Under the pieces are notes generated by a model. That model searched no databases, was not told the origin of the DNA, and was given only the letters and a program-made list of their open reading frames with translations. The position numbers were made by a program, and so were the translations under genes. A stretch of 46,801 nucleotides of DNA, taken from the NCBI GenBank assembly GCA_030697825.1, contig JAUYOW010000331.1:1-46801 (forward strand), in the 5' to 3' direction. Below, piece after piece: positions 1-7,868 of this stretch. Within the stretch, counting starts at the first letter, position 1, and each line of letters begins with the position of its first letter. This DNA is from Gemmatimonadales bacterium. Lineage in GTDB: Bacteria; Gemmatimonadota; Gemmatimonadetes; Gemmatimonadales; JACORV01.

Positions 1-1680
1 GGATGCGGCAAGCAGCGCTTCGCGGGCGGGCGGCGTCAGCGACTGCACGCGCAGCGTGAGGGCGGCGATCACGGCGCCGGGCACGGGGAACGGCAATGGC
101 TGTGCCGTCGTCTCACCGGCCGCGGGCCACAGTGCGGCGCCACCAGAGGCCCCGCCGGCGAGCGCCCGCAGGATCTCCACGACGAACAGGGGGACGCCGT
201 TCGCTTCGCGGCGCAGGCGTCGTACCAGGCGTGCCTGTTCGTCCTCGCCGTACGCCGGCAGCAGCGCCCGGGTGAGCTCGGCGACATCAGCGTCGCCGAG
301 CGGGTTTACTGTGACCTCAACGCCCGCCAGATCGTGGCCGATGCGCGAGCGCAGCGCAGTGACCCCGTCGGGAACGGCGGCATCGGTGCGTGCCGCGAGC
401 AGCACGGTGAGCCGGGCGCGCTCGGCGGCCCGCAGGAGTGCCGGCAGCGCGTCGAGCGAGAGGTGGTCCGCGAGGTGGGCGTCGTCGATCGCGACCATCA
501 CCGGGCCCTCTTCGGCCACCGCGGCGAGCGCTTCGCCCAGGGCGCGGCCAAGGTCCGCCGAACCGGTGGCCGGCCGCGGCTGGGCTCCGGGGTAGCGACG
601 GGCGATCTCCGGCTCCAGCATGGCCAGCACCGCGACCGCGTCCGGTGACGCCGAGGCAAGGCCGGCCGCCCGCGCGAGACCCCGCCGGACCAGCGCGGTA
701 ATGGCGGAGCCCGGGGCATCGGCGTCGGCGCCCACACACGTCATGGCGAGCAGGCGTCCGCCCTCGAGGCGGGCTCGCTCCACTACCTCCCTCAACAGCC
801 GGCTCTTCCCGCAGCCCGGTCCTCCGCCGAGCAGCACCACAGTGACGCGCGGCGAGTCGACCGGCGCGAAGTGGGCGGCAATGGTTGCGAGCAGATGCTC
901 CCGACCGCACAACGGCGGCGTCGCCACCAGCGTGCCGGCGCCGGTCTCCGGCGGAGCGTGATGCCGCACGCCTCCGCGGATACGCTCCGCGACCGCCGCC
1001 AGGTCCGCTGCCGGCTCCGCCGCCTGCTCGGCGCGCAGCCACGACGCGTATGCGTCGAAGCGGCCCAACGCGGCGGGAGCGGCTCCGGCCAGCGTCTCGG
1101 ATAGCATGGCGACCCGCAGCGCCGCCTCGGCGCCCGGATCGGCGCGGAGGACGCGCGACCCGAACTCGAGCGCTTCCCGATGATGTCCTGCCCGCATCAG
1201 CCGGTCCGCTTCCGCGGTGAGCGCGTCCCGGAAACGGGTGCGCCACGCGTTGCGTTCCGCCGCGAGCCAGTCTTCGAAGGGCGATGCATCGGGGATCCCG
1301 AACCCTTCCAGGAACTCGCCGCGCCACAGCGCCGCGAGGCGCCGCGCGTCGCGCGCCGCCAGGGCTTCTTCCGCGTCCATCCAGTCGGCGTGAAGCAACT
1401 CGCGGTCGAGCACGATCGCGGTGCCCTGCGTCTCGAGCGCGGCGTCACCCACCGATCGCCGGATCGCGCCGCACGCCTCGTTCAGGCTGTGACGCGCACG
1501 GGCCTCGTTCTTCTCGGGCCAGAGGAGCCCGATCAGGTGGTCGCGCTGCCGAGTCCCGCCGGGGGAGCGCGCCAGGTAGACGAGCAGCGCGAAGTGTTTT
1601 CGCCACGTCAGCTCGGCCGGGGCGGGCCTGCCGTCCTGGGTAAGCTCGGGCGGCCCGAACGCCACCAGCGAGAGCGTCAT
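1..1680 (-). CDS. BTAD/AAA-ATPase transcriptional regulator (3' end beyond window)
   Basis: The frame is open from an ATG at 1680 to the left edge, so at least 560 residues are present and the C-terminus is missing. The N-terminus (about 1-95) looks like an OmpR-type winged helix, including RQRDHLIGLLWPE and ARHSLNEACGAIRR. A bacterial transcriptional activator domain follows (about 98-245). An AAA/NACHT-type ATPase then has a Walker A (GGGPGCGKSRLL, near residue 283) and a Walker B (VMVAIDDAHLAD). This is the architecture of SARP/AfsR-like regulators, whose ligand is usually unknown. A purine-rich GGGGGAG lies just upstream of the ATG. It diverges from an AraC-type regulator 74 bp away, so the two may share a control region. 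The target genes cannot be told from the sequence. Confidence 0.85.
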   Translation of the reverse strand, partial: MTLSLVAFGPPELTQDGRPAPAELTWRKHFALLVYLARSPGGTRQRDHLIGLLWPEKNEARARHSLNEACGAIRRSVGDAALETQGTAIVLDRELLHADWMDAEEALAARDARRLAALWRGEFLEGFGIPDASPFEDWLAAERNAWRTRFRDALTAEADRLMRAGHHREALEFGSRVLRADPGAEAALRVAMLSETLAGAAPAALGRFDAYASWLRAEQAAEPAADLAAVAERIRGGVRHHAPPETGAGTLVATPPLCGREHLLATIAAHFAPVDSPRVTVVLLGGGPGCGKSRLLREVVERARLEGGRLLAMTCVGADADAPGSAITALVRRGLARAAGLASASPDAVAVLAMLEPEIARRYPGAQPRPATGSADLGRALGEALAAVAEEGPVMVAIDDAHLADHLSLDALPALLRAAERARLTVLLAARTDAAVPDGVTALRSRIGHDLAGVEVTVNPLGDADVAELTRALLPAYGEDEQARLVRRLRREANGVPLFVVEILRALAGGASGGAALWPAAGETTAQPLPFPVPGAVIAALTLRVQSLTPPAREALLAAS

Positions 1681-1754
1681 GTCTCCCCCGCGGTGATGCG
1701 GTGGTGATGCTGCCGCGTACCTTGGTTCGCGGATCGCATTTCCCGGAGGCGTGG

Positions 1755-2612
1755 ATGTCGGCAGGTGTCGCGACGGTCGCAACGGTTCTGCTGCCAGAGG
1801 AACGCTCGCGCGTGGAGGCAGCCCTCGAGGGCTCCTACATCACGCTGCACCGGGACTCGATCAACGACGCCACGCGCGAAGTGCGCCGCAATCGGGTGGA
1901 CGCGGTCTTCCTCTCCGTACATCGATGCGGCGAGGTCGATCTGCCCCAGGTCGCGCGGTTCGTGCGCGAGTTCCCCCACGTGCCCGCCGTGGCGCTCATC
2001 TCCCGCAGCGACAATGAAGCCAGCGAGCGGGTCCTGCAACTCGGTGCGCAGGGCGTGCGCGCGGTGGTGGACGTCAGCGCTTCGGCCGGCTGGCACCGCC
2101 TGCGGTCGGTGCTCCGCGAGCCGAGTTCGCCGGTGGTCGCGGCCGTAATGGCGGCGCTCGATCCCGACCTCCGCGACGGGCCGCCCGACTGCCGGCTCTT
2201 CTTCGAGGTGGTGGTGCGCAGCGCTCCGGACATCAGGACGGTCGGGCAACTGTCCGCGGTGCTGGAGGCGGTGCCGAGCTCGCTGATGTCCCGCTTTCAT
2301 CGCGCCCAGCTGCCCTCACCCAAGGTGTACCTGGCGCACGCCCGGCTGCTCCATGCCGCGCACCTCTTCAATGGCGGGGGCCTCAGCATCTCGGACGTCG
2401 CGCACCGGCTCGACTACTCGTCGCCGCAGAGCTTCGGCCGCCACCTGCGGGCCCTCCTCGGCATGACGGCCGGTGAGTTCCGGACCCGCTTCCCGTTCGA
2501 GGCCGCCGTCCGACGCTTCCGCGCTTCATTCGTCACCCCGTTCCGGGACCGGTTGCTCGCGTTCCATCCATTGGGAACGTGGCCCGGGGATCACGGACAA
2601 TCCGCGGCGTGA
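1755..2612 (+). CDS. AraC-family helix-turn-helix regulator
   Basis: This is a 285-residue predicted DNA-binding regulator. The C-terminal part (about 200-265) has the double helix-turn-helix pattern of AraC proteins, with GGLSISDVAHRLDYSSPQSF followed by GRHLRALLGMTAGEFR. The N-terminal 130 residues resemble a degenerate receiver-like alpha/beta fold (VATVLLPEERSRVEAAL, DAVFLSVHRC, VPAVALISRSD) without a clear phosphorylatable Asp pocket, so ordinary two-component control is doubtful. ATG 1755 is chosen because GGAGG lies 5 bp upstream at 1745-1749; a start at 1701 would lack this. It diverges from the BTAD regulator. Target genes are unknown. Confidence 0.8.
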   Translation: MSAGVATVATVLLPEERSRVEAALEGSYITLHRDSINDATREVRRNRVDAVFLSVHRCGEVDLPQVARFVREFPHVPAVALISRSDNEASERVLQLGAQGVRAVVDVSASAGWHRLRSVLREPSSPVVAAVMAALDPDLRDGPPDCRLFFEVVVRSAPDIRTVGQLSAVLEAVPSSLMSRFHRAQLPSPKVYLAHARLLHAAHLFNGGGLSISDVAHRLDYSSPQSFGRHLRALLGMTAGEFRTRFPFEAAVRRFRASFVTPFRDRLLAFHPLGTWPGDHGQSAA

Positions 2613-2642
2613 GCGGCCGTCCCGGCGGGGTGATCTCGTCGA

Positions 2643-4313
2643 TCAGGGGCGCAGCACGGCGGCGTATTCCGCCGTGTCGTGCCCGCGTCCGAGAATCGAG
2701 AACCGCACCACCGATCCCCTAAGGCGCTCCGACACCTCCGACAGCTGCTGCGACATCGTGGCGAGGCGCTGCAGGGAGACGTGCTGCTCGGTGGCGGAGC
2801 CCGCGGCCTCGGCCGCCGCCTGGGCCGACGTAGCGGCGAGCGCTTCCACCCGCTCCATCGCCTGGAGAAGCACCGTCATCCCCTCGGCTTGCTGGTGCGA
2901 AGTAGAAGCTGTCTGATCGACCAGCGCGGACAGGGACGCGATGCCGGCCAACACTTCGCGCTGAGCCTCGTCGGCCTGCTCGGCCACAACGCCGACGTCG
3001 CGGACCCTCGTCTCGCCCGCCTCCATCGTGTCCACCGCAGCCGTGACTCCCTCGCGGACCTCGTCGATCGTGCCAGCCACTTCCCTGGCGGCGCGCGCTG
3101 CCTCCTCGGCGAGCTTCCGCACCTCGGCGGCGACCACGGCGAAGCCGCGCCCGTGCTCGCCGGCACGGGCCGCCTCGATCGCCGCGTTGAGCGCGAGCAG
3201 GTTGGTCTGGCGGGCGATCCTGGAGATCGTCTTGGCGAGCCCACCGATCCGCTCCGAGAGCGGCGCCAGCGCCGAGACAGCTGCGCCACCTCGGCGCACC
3301 TCGTCGCCGATTGACACGAGCGTCGTGCCCGCGCGGCCGATCCGCTCTCGGCTCGCTTCCGCGGCCCCTACCAGCGCGCGCGCCTGCTCCGCCATGCGGG
3401 CTGCGCGCTCGTTAAGCGCGGCGGCGTCCGCGGTCGTCCGTTCGGTCCGCGCGCCGCTCGCGGCCGCGATGGACTTCTGGTCGCGCAACTGCGCGGCGAG
3501 GCGCGCGGCGCTCCCGCCCACCGATGCGCTCGACCGGCCCAGGTCGTCCGCGGAAGACGCCAGCACGTCGGAGTACGCCGCGACCTCGTCCGCTTCCCGC
3601 TGCACGCTGGAGATCGTCTCGGCGGTGCTGGCGAGCATCCGATTGAACGACCTTTCCAGCATCCCTAGTTCGTCGGCGGCGGTCGCCGCGGCGCGGACCG
3701 CCAGGTCCCCCTGCTCTGCTTCCTCCATGGTGCGCCGCATGGCGCGCAGCCGCTGCGCCAGCATCGCCGGCGCGCGGGACAGCACCAGCGTCACGACGAC
3801 GATCAGGATCGCGTCGAGATACGCCCCGGCCGGCAGGTCGAGAACCGTGACGATCCCCGTAGGCGGCTCGTACCAGCGCGCGTGCAGCACCCGAGCCGCG
3901 ACGTACCCGGCACCGGCCCCGGTCGCCAGCCAGGTGGTTGAGCGGCGGTTCCACTGGACCGCGTACGGGGCGATCGCCGGGAGGTAGAAGAACGCAACGC
4001 CCCACTTGCCGGAGAGGAGCACGGCGAGCGAGACGAGAACGACGTCGAGACCCGCGGCGGCCGGGAGGGCCGGGCGGCGCAGCCACCGCACTTTGGAGGA
4101 GAGCATGATCGCGGTGTTCAGCGCCAGCGCGAGAGCGGTAGCGAAGAAGATCGTGCGGAACGAAGCATCGACGAGATTGGCCGGGCCCAGGATCAGGAGC
4201 ACCAGCGCGGCCAGCGGGATGCCCCACCAGCGGCGCCGACAGCTCCGGCTGATGGCGCTCTCGTCGGGCGGCGACGGCGGAGCGCGCATTGCGGACTGCG
4301 ACGGCCGAGTCAC
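2643..4313 (-). CDS. Methyl-accepting chemotaxis-type transducer with multi-TM sensor
   Basis: About 556 residues from GTG 4313. The N-terminal half has several hydrophobic segments ([52 protein letters not shown]) and no obvious periplasmic ligand domain, suggesting a membrane-embedded sensor. A HAMP-like region follows ([20 protein letters not shown]). A long Ala/Glu-rich coiled coil then carries the MCP signalling tip, with [20 protein letters not shown] and [18 protein letters not shown]. The GTG overlaps the pyrE stop as GTGA, implying translational coupling. No cheA, cheW, cheR or cheB gene is visible, so it may feed a remote pathway. An alternative start is ATG 4289. Confidence 0.88.
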   Translation of the reverse strand: MTRPSQSAMRAPPSPPDESAISRSCRRRWWGIPLAALVLLILGPANLVDASFRTIFFATALALALNTAIMLSSKVRWLRRPALPAAAGLDVVLVSLAVLLSGKWGVAFFYLPAIAPYAVQWNRRSTTWLATGAGAGYVAARVLHARWYEPPTGIVTVLDLPAGAYLDAILIVVVTLVLSRAPAMLAQRLRAMRRTMEEAEQGDLAVRAAATAADELGMLERSFNRMLASTAETISSVQREADEVAAYSDVLASSADDLGRSSASVGGSAARLAAQLRDQKSIAAASGARTERTTADAAALNERAARMAEQARALVGAAEASRERIGRAGTTLVSIGDEVRRGGAAVSALAPLSERIGGLAKTISRIARQTNLLALNAAIEAARAGEHGRGFAVVAAEVRKLAEEAARAAREVAGTIDEVREGVTAAVDTMEAGETRVRDVGVVAEQADEAQREVLAGIASLSALVDQTASTSHQQAEGMTVLLQAMERVEALAATSAQAAAEAAGSATEQHVSLQRLATMSQQLSEVSERLRGSVVRFSILGRGHDTAEYAAVLRP

Positions 4314-4879
4314 GACCGGGAGACGAGCTCGCCCAGCGAGACGAGCGCATGCACGGGAAGCCCGTCGCCGGCGATCGCGTCGCGGCCACCCTCGTCGCGA
4401 TCCACCACGGCGAGGACACCCACGACCGTGCCGCCTTCCTCGCGCACCGCGCGAACCGCCTCGAGGGCCGAGCCTCCGGTCGTGATCACGTCCTCGACGA
4501 CCACAACCCGTGCTCCCTCGGTGAAGCAGCCCTCGATCCGGCGCCCGGCGCCGTGGGTCTTCACCGTTTTTCGCACGGTGAACCCGTGGATTTCGGGTGG
4601 GTCGGCATGGGAGGCCATGGCGATGGCGTAGGCGACGGGATCGGCGCCCATCGTCATGCCGCCGACGGCGTCCGCCACCCAACCCAGGGCGCGCACCGCG
4701 GCAAGTCCGAGCCCGCCGATGAGCGCGAGGCCTTCGGCGTGCATGGTGGTGCGGCGGCAATCGACATAGTGGCTGGAGCGGCGACCGGACGCGAGGACGA
4801 AGTCACCGTGTAACACCGAGCGGTCGCGCAGCAAGGAGATCAAGCGGTCTCGCCCGAGGGCGCCGGCGGCGCGTCCCAT
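4310..4879 (-). CDS. pyrE: Orotate phosphoribosyltransferase
   Basis: This 189-residue cytoplasmic enzyme joins orotate to PRPP, giving OMP in pyrimidine synthesis. The PRPP-binding signature is [13 protein letters not shown]. Upstream lie [18 protein letters not shown] and [15 protein letters not shown], both typical of PyrE. The length fits the family. It starts 4 bp after the kinase stop and its own stop overlaps the chemoreceptor start, so it is the middle gene of a kinase-pyrE-transducer cluster. No other pyrimidine gene is in the window. Why a housekeeping enzyme sits between two signalling genes is not clear. Confidence 0.95.
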   Translation of the reverse strand: MGRAAGALGRDRLISLLRDRSVLHGDFVLASGRRSSHYVDCRRTTMHAEGLALIGGLGLAAVRALGWVADAVGGMTMGADPVAYAIAMASHADPPEIHGFTVRKTVKTHGAGRRIEGCFTEGARVVVVEDVITTGGSALEAVRAVREEGGTVVGVLAVVDRDEGGRDAIAGDGLPVHALVSLGELVSRS

Positions 4880-4883
4880 CGTC

Positions 4884-5795
4884 TCAGCGGCTGCCGCCGA
4901 ACATCCCCTTCAGCGACCCGAGCAGTCCGCCCCTGCCGGCGGCCGGCGGCTGGGTCGCGGCGGCCGAGAAATCGTTCGCGAACTCGAGGACCGAAGGCTG
5001 ACGTTTCTGCGGCTCGCGCTGGAGGCCGCGCATGACGACGTCCTCGACCGCGCGCGGGAAGACGAGGTCGCGCCGTGCCGTGCCAAGCGCGACGGGCGGC
5101 TGCGTCAGGAGTTGGTGGAATAGCTCACGCGGGGACTTGGCGACGTACGGCAAGTACGTGGTGAGCAGGAAGTAGGCGATCGTCGCCAGGGAGTAGATAT
5201 CGGCGGACTCGCCCACCAACTCGCCGGAGAGTGCTTCGGGCGCCACGTATTGCAGCGTACCTACGAAGAAGCCGGTCCGGGTGAGCCGCTCCTCGGGCTT
5301 GAGCTCCGCGTCCCTGGCGATTCCGAAGTCGAGCAGGCGCGCCCGCTGCGTGCGCGGGTCGTAGATGACGTTCTCCGGCTTGAGGTCGCGGTGGATGATC
5401 CCCGCGGCGTGGGCCGCCTGGAGCGCCTCGCCGATCTGCTGCACGATCGTGGCCGCGAGCGGCAGGGCGAGCGGACCGGAGCGGCGCACGAATCTCGCGA
5501 GGATCTCCCCGTCCGCCCACTCGAGCGCGAGGTAGTGCAGCCCGCCGTCCGCCTCGCCGAAGTCGTACGTCTGCACCACGCCCGCGTGCTTGACGCGCGC
5601 GCCGTACGCGGCCTCGCGCAGGAACCGCTGCACCGCGGTGCGGTCGGCGCGGAGCTTGGCCCGCAGCAGCTTCACGGCGCAGACTCCGCGCTCGGCGTGC
5701 TGGGCCCGGTACACCGTGGCCGTGCCACCCTCGCCGACGCGTTCCAGCAGGCTGTAGCCGGCGACCGACGCTCCGGTGAGATCTTCGGATTGCAT
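4884..5795 (-). CDS. Serine/threonine protein kinase (Hanks type)
   Basis: A 303-residue eukaryotic-like kinase with all core motifs: glycine-rich loop GEGGTATVY (21-29), ATP lysine K42 in CAVKLL, catalytic HRDLKPEN (135-142, D137), LLDFGIA (DFG at 156-158), and VAPEAL with SADIYSL. It looks active. It has no transmembrane segment and no PASTA or other sensor domain. The C-terminus is a short Gly-rich tail, GRGGLLGSLKGMFGGSR. ATG 5795 is the first start giving a normal kinase N-terminus, but no Shine-Dalgarno is evident. It leads the kinase-pyrE-transducer cluster; substrates are unknown. Confidence 0.93.
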   Translation of the reverse strand: MQSEDLTGASVAGYSLLERVGEGGTATVYRAQHAERGVCAVKLLRAKLRADRTAVQRFLREAAYGARVKHAGVVQTYDFGEADGGLHYLALEWADGEILARFVRRSGPLALPLAATIVQQIGEALQAAHAAGIIHRDLKPENVIYDPRTQRARLLDFGIARDAELKPEERLTRTGFFVGTLQYVAPEALSGELVGESADIYSLATIAYFLLTTYLPYVAKSPRELFHQLLTQPPVALGTARRDLVFPRAVEDVVMRGLQREPQKRQPSVLEFANDFSAAATQPPAAGRGGLLGSLKGMFGGSR

Positions 5796-5854
5796 GGAGA
5801 TTGGCGAATGTACCGTGGGGCGGCGGACGCGGCAAGTGAAGGCGGGATAGCGCC

Positions 5855-5884
5855 TTGACTCCACCGACCGCGCGTCCGTAGCTT
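5855..5884 (+). promoter_or_regulatory. Putative sigma70-type promoter of the GWxTD lipoprotein gene
   Basis: TTGACT at 5855-5860 and TAGCTT at 5879-5884 are separated by 18 bp and fit a -35/-10 pair. The -10 ends only 4 bp before GTG 5889, so the transcript would start at or close to the start codon. The element lies in the 93-bp gap between the divergent kinase and lipoprotein genes. Confidence 0.45.
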
Positions 5885-5888
5885 GCCC

Positions 5889-7286
5889 GTGGTTCCCCGC
5901 CTCCCCTCGTCGCCCGAGGCTCGCACGCGCCGGTTCGTTGAACGTCTCATCGTCGGGCTGCCGTTGGCAGCACTCGCCGCATGCGGCTCGTGGCAACGCG
6001 TCGGCACGCCCGAGCCTGCCACTGCCCCGCCGGAGCGGCTTCCGGCGGTCTTCGACCCCTCGACCGTTTACCGGCAGATGGGACTCATGGTCGACGCCGG
6101 CCCGATCCCGTTCATCGGCACGGTGAAGGTGCTGGCCGGCCCGCCGCCGGACTCGCTGATGGCGGTCGTCGCGCTCTCGCTCCATAACCGCGGGCTCAGC
6201 TTCCGTCGTGACGGCGACGCCTTCCTCGCCGAGTACCGCGTCGAGCTGGTCTTCCGGCAGGGCACGGCGATCGCCCGGCAGGTCACCCGCGACGAGCGCA
6301 TCCGCGTGAGCACCTTCCGCGAGACCCAGCGTTCCGACGAAAGCGTCATTTTTCAGCAATTCGTGCCACTGGTGGCCGGGCAATACGGGCTCACGGTCAC
6401 CGTGCGCGACCGCAACGGCCCTAATTCCAGCCACTTCGAGCAGTTGCTGTCGGTGACTCAACTCAGCACGCCGGCAGTCACGTCGCCTATCGCGATCTAC
6501 GAGGGGCGGCCGCGGACCGCCATCTCCGCGTCCCCCGACCTGGTGGCGAATCCGCGCAGCACGGCCGAGTACGGCACCGACTCGCTCCGCTTCTATCTGG
6601 AATCCTACCGCCTGCCTGCGGGGACCGCGATCGTCCTTTCCGCACTCGACGCCGGGGGCCGGGTCGCGTGGCTGGACAGCGCCTGGATCGATGCGGCCAT
6701 CCCGCTCATCGGGCTGGTCTTCACGGTGCCGCCGGCCCGGCTCTCGATCGGGCGCTACGACCTCCGGGTCGCACTGGGCGGCAACGTCCTCTCGACCACG
6801 CCGTTCCTAGTGTCGTTCTCGGACCGGTGGGTGCTGTCGAACCTAGAGGACGTGATCTCGCTCCTCCGGTACTTCACCTCCCCCGACACATTGCGCTCGC
6901 TCGCAGAGGCCCCGCCGGAAGAGCGCGGTGCGGCCTGGCAGAGATTCTGGCGGGCGAGCGACCCGAATCCGGCCACTCCGGAGAACGAAGCGCTGGATCA
7001 GTACTTCGCGCGGGTGCAGTCGGCCAACGAGCAATTCCGCGAGGAAGGGCTGCCAGGCTGGCTCACGGATCGCGGCGAAGTCTTCATCTCCCTGGGCGAG
7101 CCCGACGATGTCGTGGACCGGCGGTCAGAGCTTCAAGGCCGCTCGCGGGTCGTCTACTGGGTGTACAACGAGTATCGGCTCACCTTGAGCTTCATCGACG
7201 ACACGGGCTTTGGGCGCTACCGGCTCGATCCCCGCTCGCGGTCGGAGTATCTCCGCGTCCTCAACCGCGTCCGCCGCGCGACGTGA
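5889..7286 (+). CDS. GWxTD domain lipoprotein
   Basis: About 465 residues. A lipoprotein signal is visible: basic RTRRFVERL, hydrophobic IVGLPLAALAAC, then GS, with the lipobox ending at Cys, so it should be lipid-anchored in the envelope. The C-terminal third holds the GWxTD motif (GWLTDRGEVFISLGEPDD, near residue 390), which names a domain of unknown function. The middle is beta-rich with repeated acidic and aromatic strands. GTG 5889 is preferred; TTG 5883 in frame is also possible, and neither has a clear Shine-Dalgarno. The stop overlaps the next gene as GTGA. Its role is unknown; envelope or secretion functions are plausible. Confidence 0.8.
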   Translation: MVPRLPSSPEARTRRFVERLIVGLPLAALAACGSWQRVGTPEPATAPPERLPAVFDPSTVYRQMGLMVDAGPIPFIGTVKVLAGPPPDSLMAVVALSLHNRGLSFRRDGDAFLAEYRVELVFRQGTAIARQVTRDERIRVSTFRETQRSDESVIFQQFVPLVAGQYGLTVTVRDRNGPNSSHFEQLLSVTQLSTPAVTSPIAIYEGRPRTAISASPDLVANPRSTAEYGTDSLRFYLESYRLPAGTAIVLSALDAGGRVAWLDSAWIDAAIPLIGLVFTVPPARLSIGRYDLRVALGGNVLSTTPFLVSFSDRWVLSNLEDVISLLRYFTSPDTLRSLAEAPPEERGAAWQRFWRASDPNPATPENEALDQYFARVQSANEQFREEGLPGWLTDRGEVFISLGEPDDVVDRRSELQGRSRVVYWVYNEYRLTLSFIDDTGFGRYRLDPRSRSEYLRVLNRVRRAT

Positions 7287-7849
7287 CCGGCCCCGCGCGG
7301 CGCGAAATCCGGCGCCGCGTTCTCCATCTCGCTTCGGGGAGCCTCGGTCTCGCGGCGCCGCTCCTGCCGGCGCGCTTGGCCGGCTTCGCCTTCCTCGCGC
7401 TGGTCGTGCTCGCCGCGGGGCTCGAGTTCGCGCGCCTCAGGCTGCCTTGGGCACGGTCCGTCATGGAGCGGGTCGCGGGCCCGCTGTTCCGTCCGGCGGA
7501 AGCCGGCCGAGTCAGCGGCGCATTCACGCTCGCGTTGGGGTTCACCCTGACCTGGTGGCTCTTCCTCCCGGGCATCGCCGCGTCCGCCATCGTCGTCGCG
7601 GCGGTCGCCGACCCTGCCGGAGCGCTCGTGGGCAACCGCTTCGCTCCGAATGCCGGCCGCAAGACGATCATCGGCTCCGCCGCTGTGCTCGTCGCCGCCG
7701 CGCTGGTCCTGTTCGCGATGCGAGTCTCCCCCGTGCCTGCCTTCGCTGCTGCCGTCGCCGCGGCGCTGGCCGAACGCGCGCCCTGGCCCGCATCGGACAA
7801 CCTCTGCGTTCCGTTGCTCACCGCCGCCGCGCTCGCGCTCACCACGTGA
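7283..7849 (+). CDS. Diacylglycerol/polyprenol kinase-like (phosphatidate cytidylyltransferase-type) membrane protein
   Basis: A 188-residue, strongly hydrophobic protein with about six membrane segments. The motif DPAGALVGNRFAPNAGRKTI followed by IGSAA matches the conserved Asp-Pro...Gly...Lys-Ser/Thr loop of the CTP-dependent dolichol/diacylglycerol kinase (SEC59/DGK1/VTE5) superfamily. By family knowledge it would phosphorylate an isoprenoid or lipid alcohol with CTP; the true substrate is not readable. GTG 7283 overlaps the upstream stop, so translation is probably coupled to the lipoprotein gene. polA follows after 19 bp. Confidence 0.7.
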   Translation: MTGPARREIRRRVLHLASGSLGLAAPLLPARLAGFAFLALVVLAAGLEFARLRLPWARSVMERVAGPLFRPAEAGRVSGAFTLALGFTLTWWLFLPGIAASAIVVAAVADPAGALVGNRFAPNAGRKTIIGSAAVLVAAALVLFAMRVSPVPAFAAAVAAALAERAPWPASDNLCVPLLTAAALALTT

Positions 7850-7868
7850 TGGATCGCCGGGGTCGTCC

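Noticed and set aside
7650-7868. Earlier start for polA
   Set aside because: It would overlap the lipid-kinase-like gene and add Ser/Arg/Pro-rich sequence not seen in Pol I; GTG 7869 gives the standard N-terminus.
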